In this document: piece by piece, positions 1 through 12,625 of the stretch
Position numbering within the stretch: position 1 is the first letter of the stretch
Layout of the letters: every line of letters begins with the position of its first letter
Assembly: GCA_038503035.1 (NCBI GenBank)
Contig: JAVSML010024441.1
Coordinates: 1 to 64,000, forward strand
Reading direction: 5' to 3'
Length of the DNA: 64,000 bases
Source of the DNA: Crocodylus rhombifer
Taxonomy: Eukaryota > Chordata > Crocodylia > Crocodylidae
The notes under the pieces: model-generated
The model's database searches: none
What the model saw: the letters and a program-made list of their open reading frames with translations, nothing else
Told to the model about the DNA's origin: nothing
Made by a program: the position numbers and the translations under genes

Positions 1-1219
1 CCTTGCTCAAAGAGCCCCCTCCTACCTCCCCACCTCGACAAACAGAGCCCCCTTCCCAGAACTCCCAGTTCACACTGTTCTGCGCCTCCCTGCACGGTCC
101 CACGCCTCCTCCCAGGCGATATCCGCCAGGCCCATGAGCCTTTCAGCTGGTCCCGCAACATTGCCACCAGCTGCCTCAGGAAGAGGGTCCTGTCCTGGGA
201 CCTCCTCTGGCAAAGCCAGTGCATCCACAAGACCCCAGCTGTGGGTGGCAGCGACCCTGAGGCCACATCCTGGCTGCCAGGGGCAGCCTCTGCCCAGCGT
301 GCAGCTGTGGGCCCTGTAGAGCTGTTTGTGAGAATTTGCAATGTTTCTCCAATAAGATGCTTTGTACCAGGGGCACATACACTGCCTGGCCTCAGATCGC
401 AGGTCAGGCATGCACGTGTGCCCAGGGACCATGGCAAGGGCAGGTGCAGGGTTTTTACTGTGCAGTAAACTATTCTAATGCACATTACCACATATCATTT
501 ACACGCGTGCCCAATGAAATTAGGTGCCTATTGTTTCAGGCGAGACTAAGCCTTCTTTACAGTACTATATACTTGCTGTCTTCTTCTGTTTCAGCACCTT
601 ATGTACAGCAATAGCACCTGAGGAGCCCAGTCATGGACCAGAATGGTATTGTGCAAGGCACTGCACATAAAACAAAAAGCTTCTACAACATCTTTGACAT
701 CAGCTCTGGCACGTATGAGCAGGCATGAAAATCCCCATTACTTTCTTGTCTGGGAGAGCAGGTTGTAAAAAGGAATTTCTATTTCATGGAAAATTCCAAC
801 ATTTTGAAATTGGATTCTGCTCCGACTCAAGATGAAAAATTGATATTGTTCGAGGAATGGAAATTCTGAAGAAACTGGCTTAAAAACATCAAAAAAGTTT
901 TCATTCAGAAGTGTTGCTTCAGCCTGATCACACAGAAATGCTTTTACCCAAAACATGGTATAGCATCCTAAAAAAAGTTAAAAGTATAAGAAGTCAAAAC
1001 AGACTACTACTTCATTTGAAATCATTTCAACTATTTTCCCCTAGAAAATTCTGTTGAAATTCACACAGCCCTGAAACATTTTTATATTAATAAAACAACA
1101 TCTCCTGGGAGGGGAAAAAATAAAAATAAAAAAGAAGAAAAAAACCTGTTCCATTAAAATTTTCCAACCATCACTAGTATCTGTTTTTCCACTGACTATC
1201 TGATCACATCACTAGCTAT
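1..1219. other. Intergenic, no gene seen
   Basis: The first 650 bases are GC-richer, the rest AT-rich. Short open frames on both strands show no recognisable protein. No complete repeat was recognised here. Confidence 0.5.
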
Positions 1220-1500
1220 TACCACTGAATCTCACATTACAATTTCAGCTTACAGCAATGGTGAAACATCCACCCATTTCTTTTACAGCTTCTTGTCAGA
1301 GCTGACTGTATATCTCCATTATCACAGCACTATCACCAGCGCACAATAGACAGAAGCACGCATCATAAATTACGATTTCATGTAACAAATTCATTCTCTG
1401 AAGAACAGGCATAAATTAACGCTTGGCCACATAACTCTACTTTAGCCCTTTCCAGAGATCAGTTATGCAAATTATTATGCTTGTAGAGATGGGTTCATGC
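1220..1500. repeat. Non-coding segment, copy A of a local duplicate
   Basis: This segment aligns in the same orientation with 5970-6235. Shared blocks include agcaat, aaacatcca, cttgtcagag, ccat.atca and atcataaat, in the same order and with similar spacing, and then taaatta and gcccttt. No open frame is shared. Confidence 0.6.
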
Positions 1501-1807
1501 AGCCTTAAAGTGTTGTTTTGTTTCAACTAAAAAAAATTAAAATAAAAATAAAGCAAGGCACAATGGGCAGGGTGCAGGGTGAGAACAAGACCCCCTAAGT
1601 TTACCCAAGATACACAGTACCTTGCAGGATTAGACCTTCTCTATAACCATCCAGCTGCTGATATCCCTATTTGCCAGCAGATACTCAGCTTGAGAACAAA
1701 ATTATTTTTGTTCGCATTTGTATTAAGGTAGTGAAGCGCTTCCACCCAAATTGGGACCCATCTGTGTTAGGTTCTCTATGTAGTACAGTTTAAATAGATA
1801 CATTATG

Positions 1808-1912
1808 TGGAGGAAGTTGCATTCCCACTGGAAACTGAGGCACTGGGCGAAGAAGTGACTTGTCTGAGGTCATCAGACTAGTCTGTGGCAGAGCTGAGAA
1901 CTGAACTCACCG
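1808..1912 (+). repeat. MIR-like SINE fragment
   Basis: It contains the diagnostic order gaaactgaggcac, agaagtgacttg, gtggcagagctgagaactga of a MIR core and tail on the + strand, diverged. Confidence 0.65.
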
Positions 1913-2865
1913 GTGGGGACCGTGGAGACAAGAAGAGTTGCTGTGGCCCAAAGGCCTGCTCTCACGAGTCCCAGGAACTGCAGGCTCATCCTCACTAGAA
2001 GCAAAGCCTACTTCATAAAATACACAAGACGACTAAGCTAAAGGCTCGAGACACCAAGCAAAAACTCCTTGATGGCTCTACACTCGTACCATGGCTCCAA
2101 AGAGCTTTCTGTGCGGCACACGGCTGGAGTTCAAACCCACTCGTTTCAAAGGCATGTAGCTTTTGCTGTTTGAGCTAAATGAGAACAGAACCTTTGTTAA
2201 TCAGCACTGGGCCAACAATAAGCAATCACTTCAGGTACATGCACAGCTTATTACCACTGTATCCAAGCATCCTAATGCTGCCTCCAGCAGAGCTCAGATG
2301 CCTGGTACTATACTGCTAGACTCAGCTTTCCAGGAGGAAGGACATAAAAAAGTCCTTTGCTGAGCACTGGTTGGGGTAGTACAATAGGTTTTACAGGCAT
2401 TTGCTTGAATGAACCACGGTAATTCTTTATATTTTGCTTTGCTATACATGAGTAAAATTATCATCCCAAACTCCTACCAATAAAATACTTATGCCTAACC
2501 TCATCAGGTATTTCATACCCATCTGTCTACAGAAACACTGAGGTCTCAAAATCTGTCTAACAGATGTAGACACATTTTGGCAAGGTTTTTTTTTTTTTTT
2601 TGAAAGGCTAATAATTTTTAAGGTAAGGACCCTGGACTTCAGAAAAGCAGATCGACTCCCGCAGTGAAATGATAGACAGGTCCCCTGGGAGGCTGCCTGA
2701 GGGGGAAAGGAGTCCAGGAGAGCTGGTTGTTTTAAAGAAACATTATTGAGGGCCCAGGAGTCAACCATCCTTATGGACAGGAAGACTAGCAAGTACAGCA
2801 AAAGACCAGCTTAGCTTACCAGAAGTGGAAACTGGGACAAATGACTGGGGAGGAGTATAAGAGTT
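1913..2865. other. Intergenic, no gene seen
   Basis: Only a 16-base T run at 2586-2601 stands out. Short open frames are not recognisable. Confidence 0.5.
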
Positions 2866-3901
2866 AGGGCTGTGCAAAGCTTGGGGTGCCAATTAAATTC
2901 AGAGGAGATTCGGCTCAATTCGGTGGCTGAATCTCCCAATCTGGATTGAAATCAGGGGACCAATTAAAAGGTCTGAATTGATTCGAAGCTCTCCGAATTG
3001 ATTCAGAAAAGATTCGGAGAGTTTCAGTGATTTGGGCAGTCCCCGCCCACTGCAGCAGGGAGCTGGACCCAGACTGGTAAGTAGGGGCAGGGGAGGGGGA
3101 ACGCCTGCCAGGCCCCATACCTTGCCTGCTCCCCCAGCCCTCCTGAGCACCCCGGACCGCTGCCCCTCCCTCCACATGGTTGCCCCACCTGGCCCAGGTC
3201 CCGGTTGTTTAAAAAACAAGTTCCCACTCACTGGCTGATGCCTGGCAGGGGCGATCCCTGCTGCCCCCCCCCCCACTGCCCCATGCCACATGGGGGGCTC
3301 TACCTTGAGCCTGTGACCCCCACCCACTGTCCCAGCCCCCTGCACGGCTGCCCCACCTGCCCCAGCTCCAGCCCTTTAAGGAAAAAAATAAAAACAAAAA
3401 AAAGCCGCAATTCACTGGATGCTGCCCAGTGGGGGGCAATCACCACTGCCCCGCGCTGCATGGGGTGCTTTGCATGACGCCACTCCAGGAGCTGGTGAAT
3501 CCAGGGGAGGGGTGGGGGGTGTTGTTTTTTTCCTTGAAGGGCCAAGAGCTGGGGTGGGCAGGACAGCCATGGGGGAGCTGGGAGAGCGGGCAGGGGTCAG
3601 GGGGCTCATAACAGAGCCCCCTATGTAGTGTGGGATAGTGGAGGGCAGCTGGGAATCACCTCCCTGCCCAGCAGCACCCAAAGAGCCGAGAGCTGGGGCA
3701 GGTGGGGCAGCCACGGGAGGGTTGGGAGAGCGGGCAGGGTATGGGCCTGGGTGATTCATAAATTCGGCAGCAGCTGAATCTCTGAATCAGATTTGGCCAA
3801 ATCCATTTGGGACAGCAATTCAAAAAAAATCACTGAATCCAATCACTCTCCCCTGAAAAGGGCCAAATCCGAAGCAAACACTAGCCACTTCACACAGGCC
3901 T
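2866..3901. mobile_element. Non-autonomous fold-back DNA transposon, about 1.04 kb
   Basis: The left end (agggctgtgcaaag) and the reverse complement of the right end (aggcctgtgtgaag) agree at 11 of 14 bases. Both ends are followed by AT-rich sequence with repeated gattcgg/gaattgattc-type motifs. Inside, two GC-rich direct units (about 3150-3300 and 3310-3475) recur in inverted orientation in the right half (about 3480-3610 and 3640-3745), so the element is largely self-complementary. No transposase frame is present. No clear target duplication was found. Probably a hAT-type MITE, family not named. Confidence 0.6.
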
Positions 3902-3919
3902 AGCAACTGGCTCCGTGGA

Positions 3920-5075
3920 CGTGGGAAAGCAATGCACATAATATACCTTGACTTTAGCAAGGCTTTTGATATGGTCTCCCACAGCATTCTTGCATGACGT
4001 ATGGGTTGGATGAATGGACTGCAAGGTGAATAGAAAACGACTGGGCCATTGGGCTCGAAGGGTAAGCAATGGCTTGACTTGCAACTGGTATCAAGTGGAG
4101 TGACCCAGGGCTCAATCCTGAGGCCTGTCCTGTTCAATATCTTCATCAACAATCTGGAATACGGGATGGAGTACACTCTCAGGCACGGTCACAGATAACA
4201 GCAAGCTGGGGGGAGTAGTAAATATGCTGGAGGGTAAGGCTAGGATTCAGAGAGACTTCAACAAATTGGAGGATTGGACCAAAAGAAATCTTATGGAGGT
4301 TCAATACGGACAAATGCAAAGTCCTGCACTTAGGTCAGAACAATCCCATGCACTAGTAGAGGCTGGGGACCAACTGGCTGAGCAGCGGATCTGCAAAAAA
4401 GGACCTGGGGGTTACAGTGGACAATATGCTGAATATGAGGCAACAGAATACCCTTGTTGCAAAGAGGGCTAATGGCACTGGGCTGCGTTAGTAGGTGTTG
4501 CCAGCAGATCAAGAAAGGTGAATCCTCCTCTAAATCAGCAGTGGTGAGGCCACGTCTGAAGTACTGTGTCCAGTTTTGGGTCCCTCGCTACAGAAGAACG
4601 TAGACCAATTGGAGACAGAGTCCAGGGGAGGACAACAAAAGTGGTTGGGGGCTGAGGAACATGACTTGAGGAAAAGTAGAGGGAACGGGGCTTATTTAGT
4701 CTGCAAAACAGAAGACTGAGGGGGGATTAAATAGCAGCCTTCAACTCCCTGAAGGGAGGTTCCAGGGAGGATGGAGCTGGGCTGTTCTCAGTGGGGGCAG
4801 ATGACAGAACAAGGAGCAATGGGCTCAAGCTGCAGCAAGGGAAGTTTAGGTTAGATATTAGGAAGAAATCTCTCATGAGGAGAGAGGTAAAGCACTAAGA
4901 ACAGGTGACCCAGAGAGGTTGCATGTAGAATCTCCATCCTTGGAGGTTTTTAAGACCCAGGTAAACAAAGCCTTGGTTGTGATGATACAGTTATGAATGG
5001 TCTGGCTTTGAGCAGCAGGTTGAACTAGATGATCTCCAGAGGTCCCTTCCAACCCTAATTTTCCATGATTCTATA
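3920..5075 (+). mobile_element. CR1 LINE fragment, degenerate
   Basis: A reverse-transcriptase frame reads YLDFSKAFDMVSHSIL near 3953 and [20 protein letters not shown] near 4101, broken by stops and frameshifts. The 3' part runs to the CR1 tail with the bird-like end ccatgattctata at 5063-5075. It is 5'-truncated and begins just after the fold-back element. Confidence 0.85.
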
Positions 5076-5622
5076 AATTTTTTAAGCCTCAAATTGTTTT
5101 TTATGTTTGACTTAAGACGTATTCGAAAGGGCCCGATTTCAGAACAGGATTAGCACCTATATCTCAGATAGGGCATCCAAAATTGGATATCCCAAGAATG
5201 ACTACTCCCTTCTAAAATATGGGCCATACCTTCCAATCATTTAAAAATGGAACACATCCACGTAAAATCCTCTGAGCTGCTTTAAGAACCTCAACCTAAT
5301 TCTCCAATGACTGGTATTTTTAGTGTTCCGTGTGTTATCCAGGCCACTGGAACTGAACCCCTTCTCTCTCTCTCACCCACGCATATGTCGAACGTGATCC
5401 ACAAACATTTACTTTGTGAAAGCTGCAAGATTCCTAAGCATTATCCCTTAAATCCCAATCATTACTGTACTTTGCTTTGCAAAATTAGATTTACCCAACT
5501 GGGGCAGACTATCCTTACATTATTTTATCTTCATCATGGTTATGGCAGCCAAAGAAAAATTTCCATTGTACCAGGGTGAAGCTGATTTGCAAGAACCCAT
5601 GTCAAAACTACATGGTCTAAAA

Positions 5623-5791
5623 CAGGGGTGGGCAATTATTTTGGGCAGAGGGCCGCTTACTGAGTTTTGGCAAGCCATCGGGGCCGCATGACAGGCAACT
5701 GAGGACAGATAAATATTAATTTTCTAAATATTTTAGGGGCCCTGCAGGCCAGATAGAATGGCCTGGCAGGCCACATCTGGCCCACCCCCAT
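5623..5791. mobile_element. hAT-type non-autonomous element fragment
   Basis: It starts with the terminal sequence caggggtgggcaattatt, the same end as the element at 47344. It ends in gcctggcaggccacatctgg followed by cccaccccca, a worn inverted end. No clear 8-bp target duplication was found. Confidence 0.6.
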
Positions 5792-5969
5792 AATCCCAGC
5801 TGTTCTTCAAGCACTTCCTTTGCCCAACTGATGTCATTTCCTTTTGTAGCTATCAGCTCCCCACAGTGCATGTTTTTCATTCAACTTGCAAGAGTTTGCT
5901 ACAAAGCTGATAACAGATGTGATTTCCAGCTGTGTCTATACACCAGCCATGGAGGGTTCATTAATAACA

Positions 5970-6235
5970 ATTATTAAGTGCTTTATGTTACAAATTAAGC
6001 CTGTAGCAATAGAAAAACATCCAGGCAGTTGGTTTATGGTTGCTTGTCAGAGAGAACTGTAAATTCCCATCATCAGAACACTTTTACCACTGCAAAATGG
6101 AACTAAGCTCTTATCATAAATAATGCTTTAAAATTGCTAAATCATACTTGGATGCAAGAGTGTAAATTAGTGCTTCACTAGGTAATGCCATGTACGCCCT
6201 TTACGTTTACATAATAGGTTCAATTCATCATCCAG
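5970..6235. repeat. Non-coding segment, copy B of a local duplicate
   Basis: This is the partner of 1220-1500, about 4.75 kb apart and in direct orientation. Conservation is patchy but in order over roughly 250 bases. It may be a duplicated regulatory element or two copies of an old unnamed repeat. Confidence 0.6.
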
Positions 6236-6349
6236 GTCTAAATTATGATATTTGAATTCTGCATCAGGAACTCCCTTCACTTGTTTCAGTTACTAACATT
6301 ACAATAATACCTGGAGGCCTACATTGAAGTGACAGTCCAATCTTTCTGA

Positions 6350-7570
6350 CCATTGTACCTATACGTTACAAGTCAAAAGACCCTCCCCCAAAAGTCTTAC
6401 AGTTGAAGTAGACAACATTGACAATGAATGGGGAGGGAAATATGTTCCCTGAGGTGTGACAGCCACAACCAGATGGAGTCATAAGCAATACATATGTGCT
6501 TCTTGGAGGCATTTGGTATTTTGTCTAAACAGGTAATATTAGCTAATATAACGCTTGTAAGTTCGTAACCCGCAAATGTAACTTGTCTGTCATAAATTTA
6601 ACCAAAATGATAAATTAACTGTTTGTGGAACTGACTGGGCCCCATAGGCAAAGCTGTAGCTACAAGATTAGCTGACCTAACAGTTTTTGCTCAGGGTTCA
6701 GCCTCGACGATAAAACTGGATCCAACCGCCTGGCACACCCAACACGTTCCAGGAAAGCTCATTCACAGAAACCCAACAGGGGTCGGGTTTAGGCACAGCA
6801 ATGTCAATTTCAAACCTACGAAGTGCTGCACTGTAATTTGCTTATTGGATAAACCCGGGTCCGGGTAGTAACCTTTTATGATAATTTTTAACACCTTTCA
6901 AATCACACAAGGTAACAGCTATAGGGCAAGATTGTGAGTGCCTCTAAAGCCAACAGATTATCATAAGACTAGGTATAAAAAGGGTGACCAGCAGGACTAA
7001 GGGAACAGAACGGTCAATTGCTGTTCCACGCCTGGACCCCAGACTCCCGGTGTGAGCGAGGATCAGATCCCGATGAAGGGACCTCCCCGGTAATCCCTCC
7101 AACAGCATCGATCAGGGATGCCTGACTTCACTGGAATCACCTGGCGCGCACCTGGCATTCAGGGACTATCGATAAGTTGCCCACTTATGTCTGTCTATTT
7201 GTTGTTTTAAACAGCCCAGTGGCTGATATCCTCGCAGTGCCCAGCTGGCCTGCAACAGATTGCTCTATCTATCTGTTATTATTTACTATTAGCTCTTTAA
7301 TACTGCATTATCTGCTTATCGCATTTATCTTTCTGTTAACTGTTGTGTGTGTAAGCTATAATAAATTTTCCATTGCTTTACTCCCAGCCCTGCCTCCTCG
7401 ATCCCGAACCAGACAGCCCAGTGGCTGATACAGTTGCAGCACCCAGTCAGCCTGCAACTAAATTGATACACCTACAGTGCCCAGCTAGCCTATGACACTG
7501 AGGTCACACTATAAATAATCCACCATAATGGGATTAGAACTCAGGTCTTCTAAACTCCTGATCTGTTGGT
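6350..7570 (+). repeat. MIR-like SINE split by the solo LTR
   Basis: Removing 6455-7503 joins the left flank ending ccctgagg to tcacactataaata, then gattagaactcaggtctt, which reads as a MIR. The LTR therefore inserted into an older SINE. The left limit is approximate. Confidence 0.55.
6455..7497 (+). mobile_element. Solo LTR of an endogenous retrovirus
   Basis: A 1043-bp unit begins TGT and ends ACA and is flanked on both sides by the perfect 6-bp duplication ctgagg (6449-6454 and 7498-7503). It contains a TATAAAA box at 6974-6980 and an AATAAA signal at 7360-7365 in the order expected for U3-R-U5 on the + strand. No internal retroviral genes are present, so it is a recombined solo LTR. A motif is repeated three times near its 3' end (7212-7256, 7414-7458, 7475-7496). 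The retroviral class was not determined. Confidence 0.85.
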
Positions 7571-7689
7571 GCACACTGCCACCTTTGGAGTTAATATGGT
7601 TTAGCGCCATAGATTATCACTGCAAATGTGAACTTCCTCAGCATACCAGGAGAATGAGATTTTGGCTTAGAGCACCACAGTTCTTTGGG

Positions 7690-8376
7690 AGAATGAGGTT
7701 ATACGTTGCACTTTAAGCTGCTCAAATGTTGATTGGTGTTAGTGCTAGCTCAAATTTCAAGCAGTCACACTTTAAGGCTAAAAACTTTGTCTGACTGTCC
7801 CCAACCTGCGCAGTTGTGACTTGTCACTAGAGGCTTGGTGAACAGGGGCAGAACTTGGAGCTGCAGGGCTGGTGTACCATCAGGCCGGGTGGGCTCCATG
7901 CTGCCACATGTGGTTCTGGGAACTGCAGGCAGTAGCTCCCCTCCCCACTCACCAGCTGTCCAGTTGCATGCCGTCATGCTTGGTGCTTCCATGTGGGCTC
8001 CCAGCCGCAGCATGGGAGCCCCAGGGCAGTAGAGGCACAGAGCCTGCCCAGTCCTATGGTGCATAACCTCTGAAAGCCTGCCTCCCACTGCCTTTCAGAA
8101 GGGCAGCTGCAGGCCAGTAATTGTATTTTGAGGCACCCGAGAGCCAGACAAAATGGCCTGGCAGGCCAGATATGGCCCATGGGCCATCTTTTGCCCGCCC
8201 CCTGCATTTATGGAACATAAGCTGGGTAACAGATCCCAGATAAACCTGCCCTGGAGTGGCATAACTAACCCATCTAAAGTGTGCTTAAAACTAGTTTCAA
8301 GTGTTAATGTTTGGAGATGACAATCCAAGGGTTAAGAGCTCCAGGAGTTGCCTAAAATTAATGCGCAACAAGACCC
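7690..8376. mobile_element. Unnamed DNA transposon family X, copy 1
   Basis: This copy shares cactttaaggctaaaaact (7769-7787), ggggttaagagct-like and other blocks in order with 41928-42357. It is longer because it contains the right end of a hAT element at about 8130-8204 (ggcctggcaggccagat, ending tgcccgccccctg). The ends are worn. No coding frame is recognised. Confidence 0.5.
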
Positions 8377-9837
8377 TGAGAGGAGTGCAGCTTCCCATCA
8401 CGATTCAAAATCCAGCCTGCTATAGCAATACAATAGCATTCACACACATTACGTGGAAAGATGTTTGAGGAAAAGACAAAATGGAGATGAGCAGAAAAGT
8501 TCACAATTACCACCCTTTCTTCCCAAACAGGACCAATGCCATCAGTTCTCCAGCACGATATGGTTGCACTGACATGAAGGAAGAGGATGGAAACCAATAG
8601 ACTCTCGTATGCATCATAGACCTTGTTTGGAAAAAATGTGGGGGGTTTATGGCAGTGAAAGCTTCCAGTGAGATGCATACTTGCCTCCAAGAAGGGGGAG
8701 TCGTTTCCTCTTCTGCTCTGCCCACATGCCTCAGCTCTGGCCTGGAGAGCCCATTGCTTCATTCTCCATGGAAAATTAATTTCCCAGAGTCTCTGCTGAA
8801 GATGAGAATGAAGTACAGTGAACTCCTGCCTACCAAGCACTGGGCTGAGATCACTCACTAACTCCAAAAAGGCCCCTTTACATGGCAACATTCAGTCACT
8901 GTCTTTGTGGGCAGGATGCATGTGGAGATGGAGGATGGAGGGATGTAACTCAGGTCATTACCGGGCCCCAAGGCATCAAGTTCCCCCACCACAAAGATTT
9001 TATTAAACCTGGTGCATCGACTTTCAATTAGAGGGCCATAAAACGGTTCATTTTCATCTGTTTGTTGCACGGTAACACATCCTCAGGAGACAAGAGCCCC
9101 TTTTTCAAACCATCTGCAATGAAGAGAACATTAATTGAATATTCTGTTGAAACCACCTTCAATTAGTGCCTTGGATTACTGCATGACACATTCATCACTG
9201 CAGCTCTCCCCATCCCGTGCGCCGTACATTTGAGGCTTCGTGATAGGCACATCACATCACCTCACAGCGTTACCCTGAAAATAACAAATTTATTTGCTAA
9301 TGAGATAGTAGCCAGGGTGGGGAAACCTAGCACTGCAGAGACAGGCTACACCTTTCCAGGCTAGAGAATGTAACACTAATGTGGGGGGCGGGATTTTTAC
9401 TGCTTCCTCATTTCTATCTACCCTTAGAGGAGGGGCTGACATTAAGCAATTCTCCACCTATTTCTCCTCCTGACAGATCAATAGCCCCCGAGAGCTAGTC
9501 GCCTCATCTAACCACAGAACGGTTGCAGAAGCAACACAAGCTTCTCCGATGCCAGCACGGCCCATGCTAGGAGAGTTGTCGCCACGACCCATGCAGTCCA
9601 CAGCCTTTCTGCAGGAAGATCGGGTAGCACCAACTGCTGCGGGTGCCTCATTTCTCCAGTAATGGAGAAAGAGCCACTCATACCCCATCTGAATTTTACC
9701 CTGTGGCTGAAGGAGTGTTGCCTTCGGTCTCCTGAAACATGCACTAAGCTGACTGATCAAACCATGACAGCAGCAGTGAGCAACGCATTGAATGGTACAC
9801 ACAGATGCCCTTGCCAATACTGAAGGAAACTGGAGTA
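8377..9837. other. Intergenic, no gene seen
   Basis: There is no recognisable protein, RNA gene or complete repeat. A 177-codon frame on the - strand (8358-8891) overlaps the transposon end and matches nothing I know. Confidence 0.45.
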
Positions 9838-10000
9838 TCCACTATGTTACTTCACGGAGGCAGCATGGCCTATCAGATGGACGACACTCTTGTTCTTTTC
9901 TTTGCCAGGCCGCTAACCTGCTGGGTGATTTTGCACAAGTCTCCACAGCCTTATGCCTCAGATTTTCCAAAAGTAAAGTAGGGCTAATGATAAAGTTTTC
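9838..10000 (+). repeat. MIR-like SINE
   Basis: It contains ggtgattttgcacaagtc, cttatgcctcagattttcc and aaaagtaaagtagggctaat in MIR order on the + strand. Confidence 0.65.
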
Positions 10001-11329
10001 CATATCATGTTTTTTTTCTGGAGGAGAAGTTGGTAGTGTTATTACAAGCCTATTGCCAATATTTCAGATTCAGTGTCGGGGGCAGTTTGCACCCAGGTCC
10101 CAGCATTGTCAGGCAAGATTATGAATGATGGATGGTAAATATCAAGAGAACAGAAATTATATAGCACCTAAATACCACAGTGATGGACACCTCAAATTGA
10201 CAGAACGGAGTAAAAGTCTTTTCCCATTAATAAGATCAGGTTGTATGTCAGTTAGTGGCTTGATTCCTGGCCCAATTTAGAAAAGGTGCATAATTGCTCA
10301 TCTAATTTTCACATGCAATTACCAGGCCTATGCATGCAAACTGGCACAAATGAACAGAATTAGCATTTGCATGCATAATTACCCATGTTATAGCCACAAT
10401 GGAAGTGTTGGCTCAGGCAAGTTAGACATGCAATTGTCCACACACTGCATGAAATTCACCCCTTCACACAGGACAGACGTGGCTTTGCATCAAGTGTTAT
10501 CCATACATTAAAGGCTTTGTGATGCAAGGCTGCTTTTCAGCACAGAAGTCAGTCTCACCCATTGTGGGTTAGAGTCTCAGAAGTCAATAGTAAAACTCCC
10601 CCTAATTTCTATCGCAGCTAGACTAACAATTAACATACTTCTGAAAAAAAAAAATCCCACAATCTAGGTCTTGCTGCTGCTCCTTATTATTTTTTTAAAA
10701 TCGTTTTTTAAATTTCCATCTACAATACACTAATATAATCAGCTCTTCTTCATAGGGGATTAGCAGTGTTATATCCTGCGAATCCAATCAAGAAAGTCTA
10801 TCAGCAAAACATACTTACATTGATACAGCTATTATAATCTGCATAATTCTTTTTAGTTCACATAGTTAATGGATAGCAAACAGAGTCATTATGGCTGAAA
10901 CTCACAATCCATAGGATCGCTATAAGCCATTTGCTGCAGCGTTTTTTATTATTCATAGCTTTAGTTATTGATTTTCAGGGAAAGATACATGCTTTTAAGC
11001 ACCATAAAAGCAAGAGAGGAAAACAAATAGCACTATTCCAAGATTAATACACTGCTCATAATAAAAGTATGGTTGTCACATTGTGCAGTATACAGCTGAT
11101 GTAGTCCTGACAAATTCAGTGCAAAATGGCTGAGTTGCTTAAGAATCTCATTAAATAATTTAGAGGCAAGTTTTACTGGAGGCAGAAAAGTTCTTTCCCA
11201 ATTCCGCTTTCTTAGATTTATGTGCCAGGAGTATGTTAATAAAGCATAGTGCAGAATTCAGCTGGGATGTTTCCTTCCAGTCAGAGACTGTAGATTTTTA
11301 GGCAATAGTTAACTACATGCCTGACTAGA
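10001..11329. other. AT-rich intergenic DNA, nothing recognised
   Basis: There is no long frame and no recognised repeat. The composition is AT-rich, with octamer-like atgcaaat variants around 10310-10380. Confidence 0.4.
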
Positions 11330-11540
11330 GGTAGTATGTTTAGTGGCTAGAACAAGAGACTATAAAACATAGGAGTCTTGGCTTCTGTTGCTCCGTGCTC
11401 CTGGCTTGCTCGGTGACCCTGGTAAAGCCCCTTACCACTGCATAAGATCATGCAAATGTTTGTAAGATGGAGATAATGCCACCTTGCTTGCAGCAGTATG
11501 GAGAGGCTTAATTGAGGAACAGCTCTAACATACTAGAAAT
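11330..11540 (+). repeat. MIR-like SINE
   Basis: A long MIR match in order: aggagtcttggcttctgt, ctcggtgaccctggtaaa, gtaagatggagataatgcca, then a diverged tail. Confidence 0.7.
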
Positions 11541-12479
11541 TTACTGTATCTGTTCAGACTGGTAACTTCCTTCTTTAAGTGCTTGGCTGAATGAGGGCTT
11601 AAGTGCATGATTAACTTTAAGCCCATACATAACCCCATTCATATGCACTCAGGCATCTATTTTAAGTACCTACTTAACACTCACAGACTGCAATGGGACT
11701 GGCCATGTGCCTAAAGTTAGGCAGATCCAGGTGCAATTATTACAGTATCAAGGGGCATCTTCTGAGCCATGACAGATTACCCAGGGACCACAGGTAACTG
11801 TTTATGTCCATGGCCCGGAGATCGGAGATCAGAGCTATGTCTATTAGTCACCATGAGTATGGGATTCTGCTTGTTCTCTGCCTGGTCCTTCCAGTGATTC
11901 CTGCGATATGTGATGCAACGGTTTGCTGTGCAAATGGGCACTGAAAGCCTCTACACTTTCTCTTGGACGCTCACCCCTGCCTGGCATGACTGGGGCAGTT
12001 GGGGAAGGGGGCTGTTCTTGCTGCTGGAATGCCCCCAGAGACAGGCCAGCTTGGACCTCCCCCTGCCTTAAACTACACTGTAGGCAGAGCTTTTGTATTC
12101 AGCTTCAGCCTATACCCTGATAGACCCCTAAGAGGCAACAGGTTATCAGAGTAAACCATCCCAAAAGGATACAAGCATAACCTCTGTGACTTTGATGTGG
12201 TCTGCTCCAGGCAGCAGAGGTTCAGCACAAAGAGATGCCAGCCTCTAGCTGAACCTTTAGGCTGAATACCTTTGAGGGGGGAGGATCCATCCCCTTGACC
12301 AAGGCTGTACAGGGAGGCAGTGGCAGAGCGGGGAACAGGACTGAGAACGGCTGATTTCAGTCTTACAGCCTTAACCACAAATCACAACAGCTCCCTGCTC
12401 TGGAGCTCTCAAAACGCACAGAAAAGTACTGGGAAGTGGGAAATATCATAGCCTGCAATAACCCATAGCTCTGCCCTTC

Positions 12480-12625
12480 AAAAAGGGGAACAGATCCACA
12501 TATCCACCCCATTAGTATCCAAACAGCTCACAGCACCCCTGTGATACAAAAATTAGGCCATTTTACAGAAGGAGAATGCACCAAGTGATTTTCTCAGTAT
12601 CAGCCAGTGAATCGCATCTTCCGTT
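12480..12625 (+). repeat. MIR-like SINE fragment
   Basis: It contains acagcacccctgtgat, ccattttacagaaggagaat and a worn ccagtgaatcg segment. Confidence 0.5.

Noticed and set aside
8358..8891. 177-codon - strand frame
   Set aside because: It overlaps a transposon end and has no recognisable features.
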